The position numbers and the translations under genes are program-made. Below, piece after piece: positions 1-9,127 of a stretch of DNA of 24,004 nt. Origin of the DNA: a virus. The DNA lies in IMG/VR virus record IMGVR_UViG_3300037585_000599, positions 1-24,004 of that record; one strand, given 5' to 3'. Each line of letters opens with the position of its first letter. The stretch's first letter is position 1. Under the pieces are notes generated by a model that was not told where the DNA came from, ran no database searches, and saw nothing but the letters and a program-made list of their open reading frames with translations.

Positions 1-5
1 GAGGC

Positions 6-860
6 ATGGGTGCTTCTAGTATGTATGCAGAAGCTTTAGCAGAAGGTATTATGAACTCTGCAACACCTATAGCTGCAGCAGATGCTAATACTTATAAGGC
101 TATGATATTTCAGAACCTTAATAACAGACAACAAGCCGCAGTTCAAAATGCGCAATCCTATCTTCAAATGGATATGGCTAATCTATCAAATAATCAACAA
201 GCCAATCTTCAAAACTTACAAACAAGACAAGCACAACTATTTTCAGATCAGGCAGCTTCTAACGCTGCATCACAATTTAATGCAACAAGTCAAAATCAAG
301 TAGATCAATTTTATAAAAATTTATCAACATCTGTATCTACAGCTAATGCCCAAAGGTCAGATGCTATGAATCAATTTTCTACATCAGAAAGTAATAAAGT
401 TGCAGCACAAAATGCTAATAATGAAACCGCAATAGAACAGGCTAATTTACAAACAGAGGCACAAATAAATCAATTTAACTCTCAGTTAGCAGACCAAAGA
501 GAAAGGTTTAATGTACAAAATCAACAAGTTATAGATCAATCTAATGCTAATTGGAGAAGATCAATTAACACAGCAAATACAGCAACTATTAATGCAGCTA
601 ATCAAACTAATGCACAAAATGCATTAGGTATATCTAATTTTGCTATGTCATCTTTGTGGCAACAATGGAGGGATGAGGCATCATGGACAAATGAAGCTGC
701 TCAAAATTCTATGAATAGAGCGCATAATTTAGCTGTAGCTGCACTAGAAAGACAAACAGCTTTTGATTTACAAGATCAAGAGTCAAGGGATAGTTTATAC
801 GAAATGCTTGGAAGGTTTGCTTCTGGTATGTTTGGATCAAATGCAGGAGGTACACCATAA
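6..860 (+). CDS. Ala/Asn/Gln-rich putative virion (ejection-type) protein, possibly 5'-partial
   Basis: The protein is about 284 aa, strikingly rich in Ala, Asn, Gln and Ser, and almost free of Cys and Pro. Residues 40-235 look like long helices or coiled coil. No enzymatic motif is visible. It is the first of a chain of plus-strand late genes and overlaps the next one by a single base (TAATG). Position, composition and the much larger proteins downstream suggest an internal virion protein comparable in place to T7 gp14; this is inference from size order, not homology. The start is uncertain. GAGG at 1-4 lies only one base before ATG 6, too close to serve as its ribosome site, and 16 bases before the next in-frame ATG at 21. 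No in-frame stop precedes position 6, so the true start may lie outside the window. Confidence 0.75.
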   Translation: MGASSMYAEALAEGIMNSATPIAAADANTYKAMIFQNLNNRQQAAVQNAQSYLQMDMANLSNNQQANLQNLQTRQAQLFSDQAASNAASQFNATSQNQVDQFYKNLSTSVSTANAQRSDAMNQFSTSESNKVAAQNANNETAIEQANLQTEAQINQFNSQLADQRERFNVQNQQVIDQSNANWRRSINTANTATINAANQTNAQNALGISNFAMSSLWQQWRDEASWTNEAAQNSMNRAHNLAVAALERQTAFDLQDQESRDSLYEMLGRFASGMFGSNAGGTP

Positions 861-1141
861 TGATAGGGGATATATTTAGGAATATATTTAGTAAAGAAAA
901 TATTATATCAAAAGGTTTAGGTATGGCTTTTGGAGACACAGGTATTGGAGGATCTGCAAGATCATCTATAACTGCACCTTCTACTAAAACACTAGAAGTG
1001 GGTATAGAGACTAGTACTCCTCCAGGAGAAGCAGAAAGCATTGATGCATCTGACCCACAAACAAATCTAGCATTATGGCAAAGACGTTTGTTTACAGACT
1101 CTGATGCCTATGCAATTAAAATTGCAGGGAAGGTAACATAA
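860..1141 (+). CDS. 93-aa hypothetical protein in virion-gene cluster
   Basis: This small protein has no recognised domain. The N-terminal half is hydrophobic and Gly-rich (residues 1-35, including IFRNIFSKENIISKGLGMAF). The C-terminal half is polar with several Thr, Ser and Asp residues, ending in a short basic segment. It starts inside the TAATG that ends the upstream gene and stops inside another TAATG that begins the next, so translation is probably coupled. Co-transcription with putative virion proteins suggests a structural or assembly role, but nothing in the sequence proves it. Confidence 0.7.
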   Translation: MIGDIFRNIFSKENIISKGLGMAFGDTGIGGSARSSITAPSTKTLEVGIETSTPPGEAESIDASDPQTNLALWQRRLFTDSDAYAIKIAGKVT

Positions 1142-1647
1142 TGAAAGAAAATATATTTGACGCATCAATACCTGGACAATCTTTAACAAACACTCCAGGA
1201 AATTATCCTTGGGAGCATGCTCCGCAATTCACATCTGTAGACGAAGCATCAGAGTATGTTTGGAATAGATTACATACTGAAAAAATGCTAGATCAGGTTA
1301 TTACCTTTTTAAAAAATGGTATACCTGTAGAAGCTATTGCTCGTATGATATTATTTGGAGGATTTGCAGAAGGTAAATGGAATGTGGATGTTGCATTATT
1401 AATATCTGAAGTTGTTTTTAATCAAATACTAGCTATAGGAATGAGAGCACAAATTCCTAACATAAAAATGTTTATAAAAGATCAAAGTAATGCCAAGTTT
1501 CATAAAGCATTTACTAAATTTAAAACTATGGAAAATAAAGAAAAAGAAGAGAAACCTAGTGAAGAAAGATTAAAGCAATTTGTTTCTGAAGTTAAAGAAG
1601 AATTACAAGAACAGCCATCAGGATTAATGGCAAAAGGAGATGCATAA
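1141..1647 (+). CDS. Conserved marine-phage-type structural/accessory protein, 168 aa
   Basis: I recognise only the general pattern. The N-terminus carries IPGQSLTNTPGNYPWEHAPQ (residues 10-29), followed by a helical segment with EASEYVWNRL. Openings of this sort are common in uncharacterised marine phage proteins next to virion genes. The centre (residues 60-115) is mixed helical and hydrophobic. The C-terminal 45 residues are highly charged (Lys/Glu, probable coiled coil) and end in SGLMAKGDA. A related GLM element occurs twice in the 142-aa protein at 9922-10350. It is coupled to both neighbours by TAATG overlaps. The function is unknown; a virion-associated or connector role is inferred from context. 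Confidence 0.78.
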   Translation: MKENIFDASIPGQSLTNTPGNYPWEHAPQFTSVDEASEYVWNRLHTEKMLDQVITFLKNGIPVEAIARMILFGGFAEGKWNVDVALLISEVVFNQILAIGMRAQIPNIKMFIKDQSNAKFHKAFTKFKTMENKEKEEKPSEERLKQFVSEVKEELQEQPSGLMAKGDA

Positions 1648-4064
1648 TGGGATTTTTTACTAGTTTTGCAAAAGGTTTTGCTGAAGGTGAAGTAGCAAAA
1701 ATACAAGCAATTAATGAAAAACAAAGATTAGATGATTTAAGAAAAGCTGAATTGAATGATAGTATTACGCTAATGGAAAAAGAATATGAAATTAATGCTA
1801 AGAAAGAAAATGATAAGGCAAACAAACAAAAAGAAAAGATGAATAAAATTTTATTAGATATGGGATTTCCTCAAGAGTATATAGATCAAGAGGCACAGTT
1901 CGCCTTAATGGGTCCTGATTATTTAAATACTTGGTATAGCCAAAGAGTAGAACTTTATCAAAGTCCTGTATGGCATAAATCTAAAATTAATTTCCATCCC
2001 AATCCAAACTTAATAGGAAAGTTTGTATGGGAAGCTGAATTAAATTCCAATACATCAAAAATAAATAATGTAGGGTCAGACGCAGGAGGAGGAGGAGCGG
2101 ACGTATTTGATTCTAAACAAGTAGTTAATGACGTAGCAGAAAACGCCAATATATCAGATAATATTGTAAAATCTCAATTTTCTGAAACTTCTTTCAAAGA
2201 ACCATTGAAAGTAGTAAGTCCTATAGGCATGTTCACACCAGTAGAAGATTATAGTACCTACACACCTCATGAGTGGATTCATGGAAAAGCAAGCACAGAC
2301 GTAGCAGGAGAAGGTAAACAATTTATATCTCTTGATGGCAAGAATATAGTAACCGCATATGCAAAACTGAATCATTTTACAGATGGTGAGGGAAAACTTC
2401 ACAAAAAAGAAGGGGGTGTATATTATGTTCCTACAAATTATGGTCCTATGCCTGTAGATGATTATTTTAAGCAGTTTGGTGTAGATTATGTTGGTGATGA
2501 TTCTGAAAATTTTACAACACTACAAGCAGCTTCACTATTTGATGGGGTTAAGGAAAATTATAATGTAAGATATATGGTAGTAGCCCCAAATCTTAAAAAT
2601 ACATGGACAGTTAATGGCGTAGGAATTTCTTATACAGATCCCTCAAGAATGGATACAATTAGTATTAATCGTATGCCTAACGAACTCGCACTTATTACAA
2701 ATTTGGATTTAGCAGAGTTTTCAACAGTACAGCAGCAGGTCCCTGGAAGGGGTGAAGAGACTACCTTTAATGCTTATGAAATTGGTATAAAAGAATATAC
2801 TGAAATGCTGTCTAATATGGGTTATGACATTCAATTAATTGATAGTACCAAAGAATCATCATCTGTATCATCAGGTGATATTGAGGCTACAGAGAAGTTA
2901 TTAAATGTAAAAAAACCTATAAAGGTTACAGTAGGTGAAACAAATAATGCTATAAATGCTCTTGTAACAGTAAGTGACTATCTTACAAATGATGATATTA
3001 GAACTAGACAGGTTGGAGATGACACTATAATTGAGATGCCGGGGATGGAAACTAATGCTAAAGCAGGCGCATTATTTGCAGCTTTCAATGAACTTGTAGG
3101 TAGATATTCGGATCAAAATATTTCTGAAGAGATATTAAAAGAACTTTATGGTAGTGATTATACTAAGTATATGTCTCCTAATCTTAATGATTTGGTTTCA
3201 AGACTTGCATTATATCATAATGATCTAGATGGCAGGGCAATAGAATTTCATACAGGAATCTTAACAAAAATGAAGGATGATGATTTTAAAAAGGAATTTG
3301 GTTTTGGCAAAACAGATACTACTATAGCCTCACAAGCACAGGAATTAGCTGATAGGGACTTGGAAAATCTTAGAACTTCTTCAGATATGATAAATCTTTC
3401 TAATAAGTATAAAAATATTACTCAAAAAACATTAGAAACTGAAGAAAAGGCATTTGAAGAAAAAATAGGAGGCATATTTAGGGTAAATACACAAGGTGGA
3501 TTTCCTGCTGCCAAATCTATTATCAATGATATAGTATCTCAGTATGTAAATGATCCTAATGATGCAGAGCAAAGAGATGATTTAGTAGCAGCTTTAGTGA
3601 ATCATCTAGGTCCAGATAGAGATAATATAGCAAGCGATGTAGACTTTGTAATGGATAACTATATAATTCCAGAATTATTTCCTGGTATGCTCGATAAGCC
3701 TACATCTGACTTAACAAAAGGTGAAGTAAAAGCTGCTGAAGAAAGTGTAGCTGTAACCAAGTGGTTAGAAAAAGATGCGCTTACAGATACTCAATCTAGT
3801 AGAATAAGGGCAGGTGCAGGAGGTCAAAGAGAAACTTTTGTAGTTCCTTTAGATGACAGTGCTAGTGGGTCTTTAGCTGCAGGTCGTTTATACGATACTG
3901 ACACAGGATATCTGTTATTTAAGAGTCCTACTCTACCTGCAGGTCACGTAGAGCCTATGCCTAATATAGGTGATAAATTCTTTGGTAACAAGACTAGAGA
4001 AAACTGGATAACTTTATGGGACAAAACTCACGATAGAGCAACTGGAAGACCCAAAGAGCAATAG
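1647..4064 (+). CDS. Large putative internal virion protein, 805 aa
   Basis: This long acidic protein has no recognised catalytic motif. The first 65 residues are predicted helical and charged (repeated Lys/Glu/Asn). A Gly-rich linker (DAGGGGAD) lies near residue 150. The remainder is a mixture of beta-rich (about 170-400) and helical (about 500-700) segments. It lies immediately before a 1359-aa protein and after an Ala/Gln-rich protein. In T7 the ejection proteins gp14, gp15 (747 aa) and gp16 (1318 aa) show the same size order, so a gp15-like periplasmic tunnel role is a reasonable guess, not a demonstrated homology. ATG lies in a TAATG overlap, preceded by a purine-rich AAAAGGAG ribosome site. 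Confidence 0.82.
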   Translation: MGFFTSFAKGFAEGEVAKIQAINEKQRLDDLRKAELNDSITLMEKEYEINAKKENDKANKQKEKMNKILLDMGFPQEYIDQEAQFALMGPDYLNTWYSQRVELYQSPVWHKSKINFHPNPNLIGKFVWEAELNSNTSKINNVGSDAGGGGADVFDSKQVVNDVAENANISDNIVKSQFSETSFKEPLKVVSPIGMFTPVEDYSTYTPHEWIHGKASTDVAGEGKQFISLDGKNIVTAYAKLNHFTDGEGKLHKKEGGVYYVPTNYGPMPVDDYFKQFGVDYVGDDSENFTTLQAASLFDGVKENYNVRYMVVAPNLKNTWTVNGVGISYTDPSRMDTISINRMPNELALITNLDLAEFSTVQQQVPGRGEETTFNAYEIGIKEYTEMLSNMGYDIQLIDSTKESSSVSSGDIEATEKLLNVKKPIKVTVGETNNAINALVTVSDYLTNDDIRTRQVGDDTIIEMPGMETNAKAGALFAAFNELVGRYSDQNISEEILKELYGSDYTKYMSPNLNDLVSRLALYHNDLDGRAIEFHTGILTKMKDDDFKKEFGFGKTDTTIASQAQELADRDLENLRTSSDMINLSNKYKNITQKTLETEEKAFEEKIGGIFRVNTQGGFPAAKSIINDIVSQYVNDPNDAEQRDDLVAALVNHLGPDRDNIASDVDFVMDNYIIPELFPGMLDKPTSDLTKGEVKAAEESVAVTKWLEKDALTDTQSSRIRAGAGGQRETFVVPLDDSASGSLAAGRLYDTDTGYLLFKSPTLPAGHVEPMPNIGDKFFGNKTRENWITLWDKTHDRATGRPKEQ

Positions 4065-4067
4065 TAT

Positions 4068-7000
4068 ATGGTAACAAAAACTGAATCTATAGTAAATCAA
4101 ATTAGAGAAGGTAAATATCAATACAAAAGAGATAAAAAAGAAGAAGATCAGCCTTATGCTGAAAAACTATTATCTGATATTTTTACACAACCTATAGGAG
4201 GAATTGTAGATGCTGCAGAATCAGCTTATAATTTTGTAGTACCTAAAGATAAAGAAGTAGAGATAAGCTATCTAATACCAGAGGCTAAAACTAAAATAGG
4301 TCAATTTGTAAGACCTGCTTCACAATTTTTTATACCTTATACAGGTGCTTATAAAATAGCTAAAGGGGGTTATCTATTTGTTAAAAATGCCAAAGGTTTA
4401 AAAGCCCATTTAAAAGGAGACCAATTTAAAAAACAAAAAATATTAAGAACAGAAAGTAAAAAAGATGAAATTGATGTTATACTTAGGGGTCCTAGAGAAA
4501 CAAAAACAAAAACAGAACTATTAATAGATGCAGCTAATAAAACTGTAGGTAGAAAGCCTGTCGTTTTAAAAAAACCTTTTACAGAAAAACTTGGAGAGCC
4601 TTTCATAAAAAAAACTTTAAACAGAAAGGAAACAGCAGGTCTTGCTTTAGGCGCAGGTGCATTAGCAGATGGCGCTTTCTTTGCTCCTTATGATCCTAAC
4701 CTTGCAGACTTACTAGTTAGATTTCCTGCTACAAAAAATGGATTAACTCAATGGTTGCAAACAGATCCTAACGGAGATCCTAAAATGGAAAGATTAAAAA
4801 ATATTATTGCAGGTGCAATACCTTCTGCATTTATTCCTGCATTTACTAATGGCGTAGCTAAAGGTTTTGTTTGGAGTAGAGATAGTATTGCAAAAAAAGC
4901 TATAAAAGAATTAAAGCTAGGAGAAGATATAGAACCTAAAGCAGGACAAATATATACTGATAAGAAGGGCAATAGATTTGAAATATTAGATATAATGGAA
5001 GTCAATAAAAAATTAGGGATAAATAATAGAACAGTAAGGACTAGAGATTTAGATAATCCTAATAGAGAAGTTGGAACTGATTCCTATAATACATTTTTGG
5101 AAGATATAAGAAGAGGAACATATAAACTACAAAGCGGGGCGGCAAAAAAAATTAAAAAGGATATAAATGTAGGTGTAGGAAGAGGCAAAAATGAAGAGGT
5201 AGCAAGAACTACAGACGCAGAAGTCAAAGAATCATTAGTAACTCAAACTGATGAGGTATTTTCACCACAACCTGCAGGCACTACAGGTGTAAAACAATTT
5301 GTTGCAGCTAAAAAAACGTTTAGTGAAAAATTAAAATTCAATTTCTTTAATAGTTCTATGGTTAAGAAAGGCGTTATTCAATATCTAGATAGTAATGCAG
5401 GACTAAGATTTTTAGAAGAAGCTGCTACAAAAGCAGGGGTAAAAAGTATACCTAGATTAGCATCAAAGTATAAAGATCAATTAGGAGTATACGCAGAATC
5501 TAGATTCCTACCTGCTGTAGGTGGAATGATAGAGCAATTCTTATTTGGAAAAACATTTAAATTTAAAGATGGGTCATCTGTAGCATCAGGAGATGGTCTT
5601 CAAGTTTTATTACAAAAGAATCTAGGAAAAAAATATAACGCTGATGAATTTTTTAATTATATAGGTGCTAAAAGTTTACTATCTTTATCTGACGGTAAAT
5701 TTAAAAGTCTATTTAAAAATGCAGATCAGGTAAAAAAGGATTTACTTACAGAAACAAAAAAAGGTGACCTGATACCTGAATACCAAAATGCAATGAACGC
5801 TTTAAATGAGTTTAACTCTCAATTATTAGATTTTGCAGTAGACGCAGGTCTTATTACAGCAGCTAGAAAAGCTGAACTAATAAAAGCTAGAATGCCTTAT
5901 GTACCTTTATACAGAGACTTAACTACAGATGAGCACTTAGTTAATCTTGCTAGAGGTGGGGGATCAGCAGTTAAAAGAAAAGCAAAGTTTGCACCTATAG
6001 GTTTTGATCCTAAAGCAGGAGAATTACCTTTAAGAAATTTATTTGATAACTATGTAGAAAATATTAATAGTATTATATCAACATCTTATAAAAATTATGT
6101 ATTAAGAAATACTTTTGATCTAATAGACCAAGCCAATAAAGGTATAAAACCAGGACAAGACGGAGGTTTAACGGCATGGGCAAGAGAAAATACAAAAACG
6201 CAACTAAAAGCTATAACTTTAAAGTCTAACGAAATTGAATCTGCCCTTATAAGAAAAAGTAAAAAAGATGGACAACCTCTAGCTATTGACCCTAACACAT
6301 TAGAAGATTTAGATGGACTTACTCTGTTTAGATCTGAAAATATACCCTTAGGACAAAGGCAGTTTATTGTATTTAGAAATAAACAAGTTAAAAATAAAAA
6401 AACAGGAGAACTTGAAGACACAATAGTACCTACAGTATATGACGTAAAAAATGAGTATTTATTTTTAACTTTAAATTCTATAAGTCCTAAACAGTTTGCT
6501 AAAACAAATGCCCTTGTAAGAGCAGCGGCAGGTTTTAAAAACCTATTGACCAAAGGTGTTACTATGGACCCAGGATTTTTTGCAGGTGCTAACTTATTAA
6601 GGGATACTTTTTCTTCAGCTATACTATCTAAGAATCCTTTCTATATACCTATGCTAAGTACTGCTGTAAAGACATCTCAAAGATTTCAAAGCAATGCAAG
6701 ACTAACACTAAAAGATGGTTCACAAATTACTTACAAAGAACTTTACGAAGAATTTAAATTAAATGGAGGATCTTTTGGATCTACTTTATGGAGAGGAGAA
6801 GTATCTGAGACATTCTTAAAAGAGTTTCATAGAAAGTTAGGATCTAATTATAAAAATGTATTGGATAGACCTAAAAAATTTATAGATAGGTATGGTGAAG
6901 TTGTCACAAGTTTTGAGAACGCATCTCGTTTTACAGAGTATACAATGCTTAGAAAGATGGGATATTCTGCAAGAGAATCGGCTTTAGCTTCTAGAGAAGT

Positions 7001-8147
7001 TGCTGTAGATTTTGGTATGCATGGTGCAAATACTTTCTTTAGACAGTATACATCTACTGTTCCCTTTCTAAATGCAGGTATTCAAGGTATTTATAGGACT
7101 GTAAGAGCACTTAAAAACGAAGGTCCTAAAGTTAGGGCAGCAGTTATTTCTAAAATAACAGCGTATGTAGCTGCTCCTTCTTTACTACTTCATATTCTTA
7201 ATAAGGATGATCCTAATTATCAAAACACATCTCAGCAAATACGAGACTTACATTATATGATACCTATCGGTGATGGTAATTTTATTAAGATTCCAAAGCC
7301 TTTTGAATTTGGCGCAATAGGGACTATACTAACAAACTTTTTAGAAACTTTAGATGGTACTAAAAATGGAGATCAGTTTCTTCTTACCTCATGGACAGTG
7401 TTAAAAAATCAAGCTAGACTATCTTATGTGCCACAAGTAATATCTCCTTTATTTAATACAGCAAGAAATAGAACATTCTTTGGGTCTCCTGTTATATCTC
7501 CAAACATGCAAAACAGTTTGCCTGACTATGGTCAATCTTATCCTTGGAGTAGTAAAACTATAACTGCTGCAATTGAAGGCGCTCCTCCTGCAATTAGAAA
7601 ATACCTAATGTCTCCTATACAGTTTGAAAACTTTTGGAATGCATATACAGGTGCAATGGGTGGATACCTTTTAGATTTAGTAGATGAAACTTTTGATATA
7701 TTCTCTGATGCAGAAATGCCAGATAAAAGATTAGATGAGTTTATTTTTATAAAAAGATTCTTACAACTAGATCCTCCTAAATTTACACAAGCTGAAGCAG
7801 ACTTTTACAGATTCAAAGCTGAAGCAACTAAAGCAAGAAATCAAATGATGAAATTTAAAGATGAAGGTAAAGTAGAACTATTAAGAGAGTTTTTACAAGA
7901 CCCTGAAAATCTAGAATTACTAGCAATATCGGGTAGACTAGAGAACTATGGCAGAACTGCAGCAAAGCTTAATACCCAAAGAAATCTTATTATACAAGAT
8001 AAAGAAATGTCTGGACAGATGAAAAAATTTAAATTGTCCCAGATAGACAAACTTATGGCAACTTTCTTTGACAAAATAATGAAAAGTATAGACGATATGG
8101 ATTTAGAAGTTCGTGAGCCATTTATAAATTTTAATAGAGGAGACTAA
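4068..8147 (+). CDS. Giant putative internal virion/ejection protein, 1359 aa, LPD38-like region
   Basis: This is the largest gene of the window. The N-terminal 100 residues are charged, and a Gly/Ala-rich hydrophobic stretch (AGLALGAGALADGAFFAPYD) sits near residue 190. The middle (about 430-900) is helical and basic. Around residues 980-1010 lies GMHGANTFFRQYTSTVPFLN followed by AGIQGIYR. This resembles the 'FFNA..QG' signature of large polyvalent-protein domain 38 (LPD38), found in giant phage and mobile-element proteins thought to travel with the DNA. The length is close to T7 gp16 (1318 aa), but I could not find the gp16 lytic-transglycosylase motif. The ribosome site is weak (AAAGAG), with three bases between the upstream stop and the start codon. 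The role as DNA-ejection protein is inferred. Confidence 0.82.
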   Translation: MVTKTESIVNQIREGKYQYKRDKKEEDQPYAEKLLSDIFTQPIGGIVDAAESAYNFVVPKDKEVEISYLIPEAKTKIGQFVRPASQFFIPYTGAYKIAKGGYLFVKNAKGLKAHLKGDQFKKQKILRTESKKDEIDVILRGPRETKTKTELLIDAANKTVGRKPVVLKKPFTEKLGEPFIKKTLNRKETAGLALGAGALADGAFFAPYDPNLADLLVRFPATKNGLTQWLQTDPNGDPKMERLKNIIAGAIPSAFIPAFTNGVAKGFVWSRDSIAKKAIKELKLGEDIEPKAGQIYTDKKGNRFEILDIMEVNKKLGINNRTVRTRDLDNPNREVGTDSYNTFLEDIRRGTYKLQSGAAKKIKKDINVGVGRGKNEEVARTTDAEVKESLVTQTDEVFSPQPAGTTGVKQFVAAKKTFSEKLKFNFFNSSMVKKGVIQYLDSNAGLRFLEEAATKAGVKSIPRLASKYKDQLGVYAESRFLPAVGGMIEQFLFGKTFKFKDGSSVASGDGLQVLLQKNLGKKYNADEFFNYIGAKSLLSLSDGKFKSLFKNADQVKKDLLTETKKGDLIPEYQNAMNALNEFNSQLLDFAVDAGLITAARKAELIKARMPYVPLYRDLTTDEHLVNLARGGGSAVKRKAKFAPIGFDPKAGELPLRNLFDNYVENINSIISTSYKNYVLRNTFDLIDQANKGIKPGQDGGLTAWARENTKTQLKAITLKSNEIESALIRKSKKDGQPLAIDPNTLEDLDGLTLFRSENIPLGQRQFIVFRNKQVKNKKTGELEDTIVPTVYDVKNEYLFLTLNSISPKQFAKTNALVRAAAGFKNLLTKGVTMDPGFFAGANLLRDTFSSAILSKNPFYIPMLSTAVKTSQRFQSNARLTLKDGSQITYKELYEEFKLNGGSFGSTLWRGEVSETFLKEFHRKLGSNYKNVLDRPKKFIDRYGEVVTSFENASRFTEYTMLRKMGYSARESALASREVAVDFGMHGANTFFRQYTSTVPFLNAGIQGIYRTVRALKNEGPKVRAAVISKITAYVAAPSLLLHILNKDDPNYQNTSQQIRDLHYMIPIGDGNFIKIPKPFEFGAIGTILTNFLETLDGTKNGDQFLLTSWTVLKNQARLSYVPQVISPLFNTARNRTFFGSPVISPNMQNSLPDYGQSYPWSSKTITAAIEGAPPAIRKYLMSPIQFENFWNAYTGAMGGYLLDLVDETFDIFSDAEMPDKRLDEFIFIKRFLQLDPPKFTQAEADFYRFKAEATKARNQMMKFKDEGKVELLREFLQDPENLELLAISGRLENYGRTAAKLNTQRNLIIQDKEMSGQMKKFKLSQIDKLMATFFDKIMKSIDDMDLEVREPFINFNRGD

Positions 8148-8148
8148 T

Positions 8149-8535
8149 ATGTTATCATTATTAATTAAACCTTTACTATCAGTAGCAGGAAATGCTGTTA
8201 CAGGATTCGTAGAGACAAAGAAAGCAAAAGCAGAGTTAGCTGTTACTGAAATTAAAGCAGCAAAAGCTTTGAAAGAACAGCAAATCGCAGGAAAAATTTC
8301 GTGGGAAGCCAGTGCGGTTGATCAGATGAAAGGGTCCTGGAAAGACGAGGTAAGTTTAGTAGTGCTACTTTTACCTGCTGTACTTGTATTTACTCCTTGG
8401 CAAGAGCATATACATAAAGGATTTGTTGCCTTACAAGATTTACCATCATATTATCACAATTTATTATATATCGCCATAAGCGCAAGCTTTGGAATTAAGG
8501 GAGCACAAGGTGCTGCAAAATTATTTAAAAAATAG
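8149..8535 (+). CDS. Holin-like membrane protein (3-TM/GTA-holin type)
   Basis: This 128-aa protein has a hydrophobic/amphipathic N-terminus (residues 1-22) and an Ala/Lys-rich helix (23-50). A SWKDE box (63-67) leads into a clear membrane segment (VSLVVLLLPAVLVFTPW, 68-84), followed by a second, weaker one (about 102-121) and a basic tail. This layout matches the phage holin family often called GTA_holin_3TM (PF11351), with the conserved SW-D/E box just before the main membrane helix. It has a strong ribosome site (GAGGAG six bases before ATG) and directly precedes the endolysin, the usual place for a holin. It would form the inner-membrane lesion that releases the endolysin. The family call is from pattern memory, not a search. 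Confidence 0.72.
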   Translation: MLSLLIKPLLSVAGNAVTGFVETKKAKAELAVTEIKAAKALKEQQIAGKISWEASAVDQMKGSWKDEVSLVVLLLPAVLVFTPWQEHIHKGFVALQDLPSYYHNLLYIAISASFGIKGAQGAAKLFKK

Positions 8536-8549
8536 GAGTGTTTACAATA

Positions 8550-8981
8550 ATGATTAGTATACAAATACAGAAATTAAAAGAACAAATTAAGGAGCATGAA
8601 GGGTATAGATTAGATGTCTATGTCGACACGCTAGGCTTTGACACAGGGGGCTATGGTCATAAAATGTTACCAGGAGAAGTACCTCCAACAACTAAAGAAG
8701 GTTGGGATAAACTATTTGATGAGGACTTTGATAAAGCGTGGAAACTTACTCAGAAGTTTTGTGAAGATAATAACTTAAATATAAGCATAGATGCACAATG
8801 CATATTATGTGAAATGATTTATCAAATGGGTTTTGCAGGCGTATCTAAATTTAAAGATATGATTGCCTGCTTACAAAACAAAGACATGAAGGGAGCATCT
8901 CTTGCCATGCTCGATTCGAGATGGGCAAAACAAACTCCCAATAGAGCACAACAACTAAGTCAACAAATGGAAAATGCATAG
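8550..8981 (+). CDS. Endolysin, T4-lysozyme-type (GH24) muramidase
   Basis: This 143-aa lysozyme would cut the peptidoglycan glycan backbone. The N-terminal catalytic box is clear: HEGYRLDVYVDTLGFDTGGY at residues 16-35 places E17, D26 and T32 with exactly the E-9-D-6-T spacing of T4 lysozyme E11/D20/T26, followed by GYGH. The C-terminus ends with a conserved-looking SRWAKQTPNRAQQLSQ. No signal peptide or transmembrane start is visible, so export depends on the upstream holin. ATG 8550 is preferred over GTG 8538: AGGAG at 8534-8538 overlaps the GTG but sits 11 bases before the ATG. The stop codon overlaps the ribosome site of the next small gene. Confidence 0.93.
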   Translation: MISIQIQKLKEQIKEHEGYRLDVYVDTLGFDTGGYGHKMLPGEVPPTTKEGWDKLFDEDFDKAWKLTQKFCEDNNLNISIDAQCILCEMIYQMGFAGVSKFKDMIACLQNKDMKGASLAMLDSRWAKQTPNRAQQLSQQMENA

Positions 8982-8989
8982 GAGGAAAT

Positions 8990-9127
8990 ATGAATAAATA
9001 TTTAGGAAAAGTTATAGATTTATATGCAACTTGTAAAACAAAATGGGAAGGTCTTAATAAAAAAGGCAAACTTATTACTGCAGGTTTAATTATAATTACA
9101 GTTATTATTTTATCAAAAGTACTGTAA
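8990..9127 (+). CDS. 46-codon single-pass membrane protein in lysis cassette
   Basis: This 45-aa protein has a basic N-terminus (MNKYLGKVIDLYATCKTKWE and then GLNKKGKL) followed by one C-terminal membrane helix (ITAGLIIITVIILSKVL). A near-perfect ribosome site, AGGAGG, lies four bases before the ATG and overlaps the endolysin stop. The stop codon overlaps the ATG of the metallopeptidase-like gene (TAATG). Tiny one-helix proteins in this position are often pinholins, holin antagonists or small virion/lysis factors; the sequence does not decide among these. The strong ribosome site and tight packing support it as a real gene. Confidence 0.8.
   Translation: MNKYLGKVIDLYATCKTKWEGLNKKGKLITAGLIIITVIILSKVL

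Noticed and set aside
709-1041. 110-aa minus-strand open frame opposite the first two virion genes
   Set aside because: It lies wholly opposite strong plus-strand genes, with no ribosome site and low-complexity hydrophobic composition.
6095-6553. 152-aa minus-strand open frame inside the 1359-aa gene
   Set aside because: It is antisense to a long coding gene; the length is explained by codon bias of the opposite strand.
8538-8549. GTG 8538 as endolysin start
   Set aside because: The AGGAG ribosome site overlaps this codon; ATG 8550 has usable spacing.
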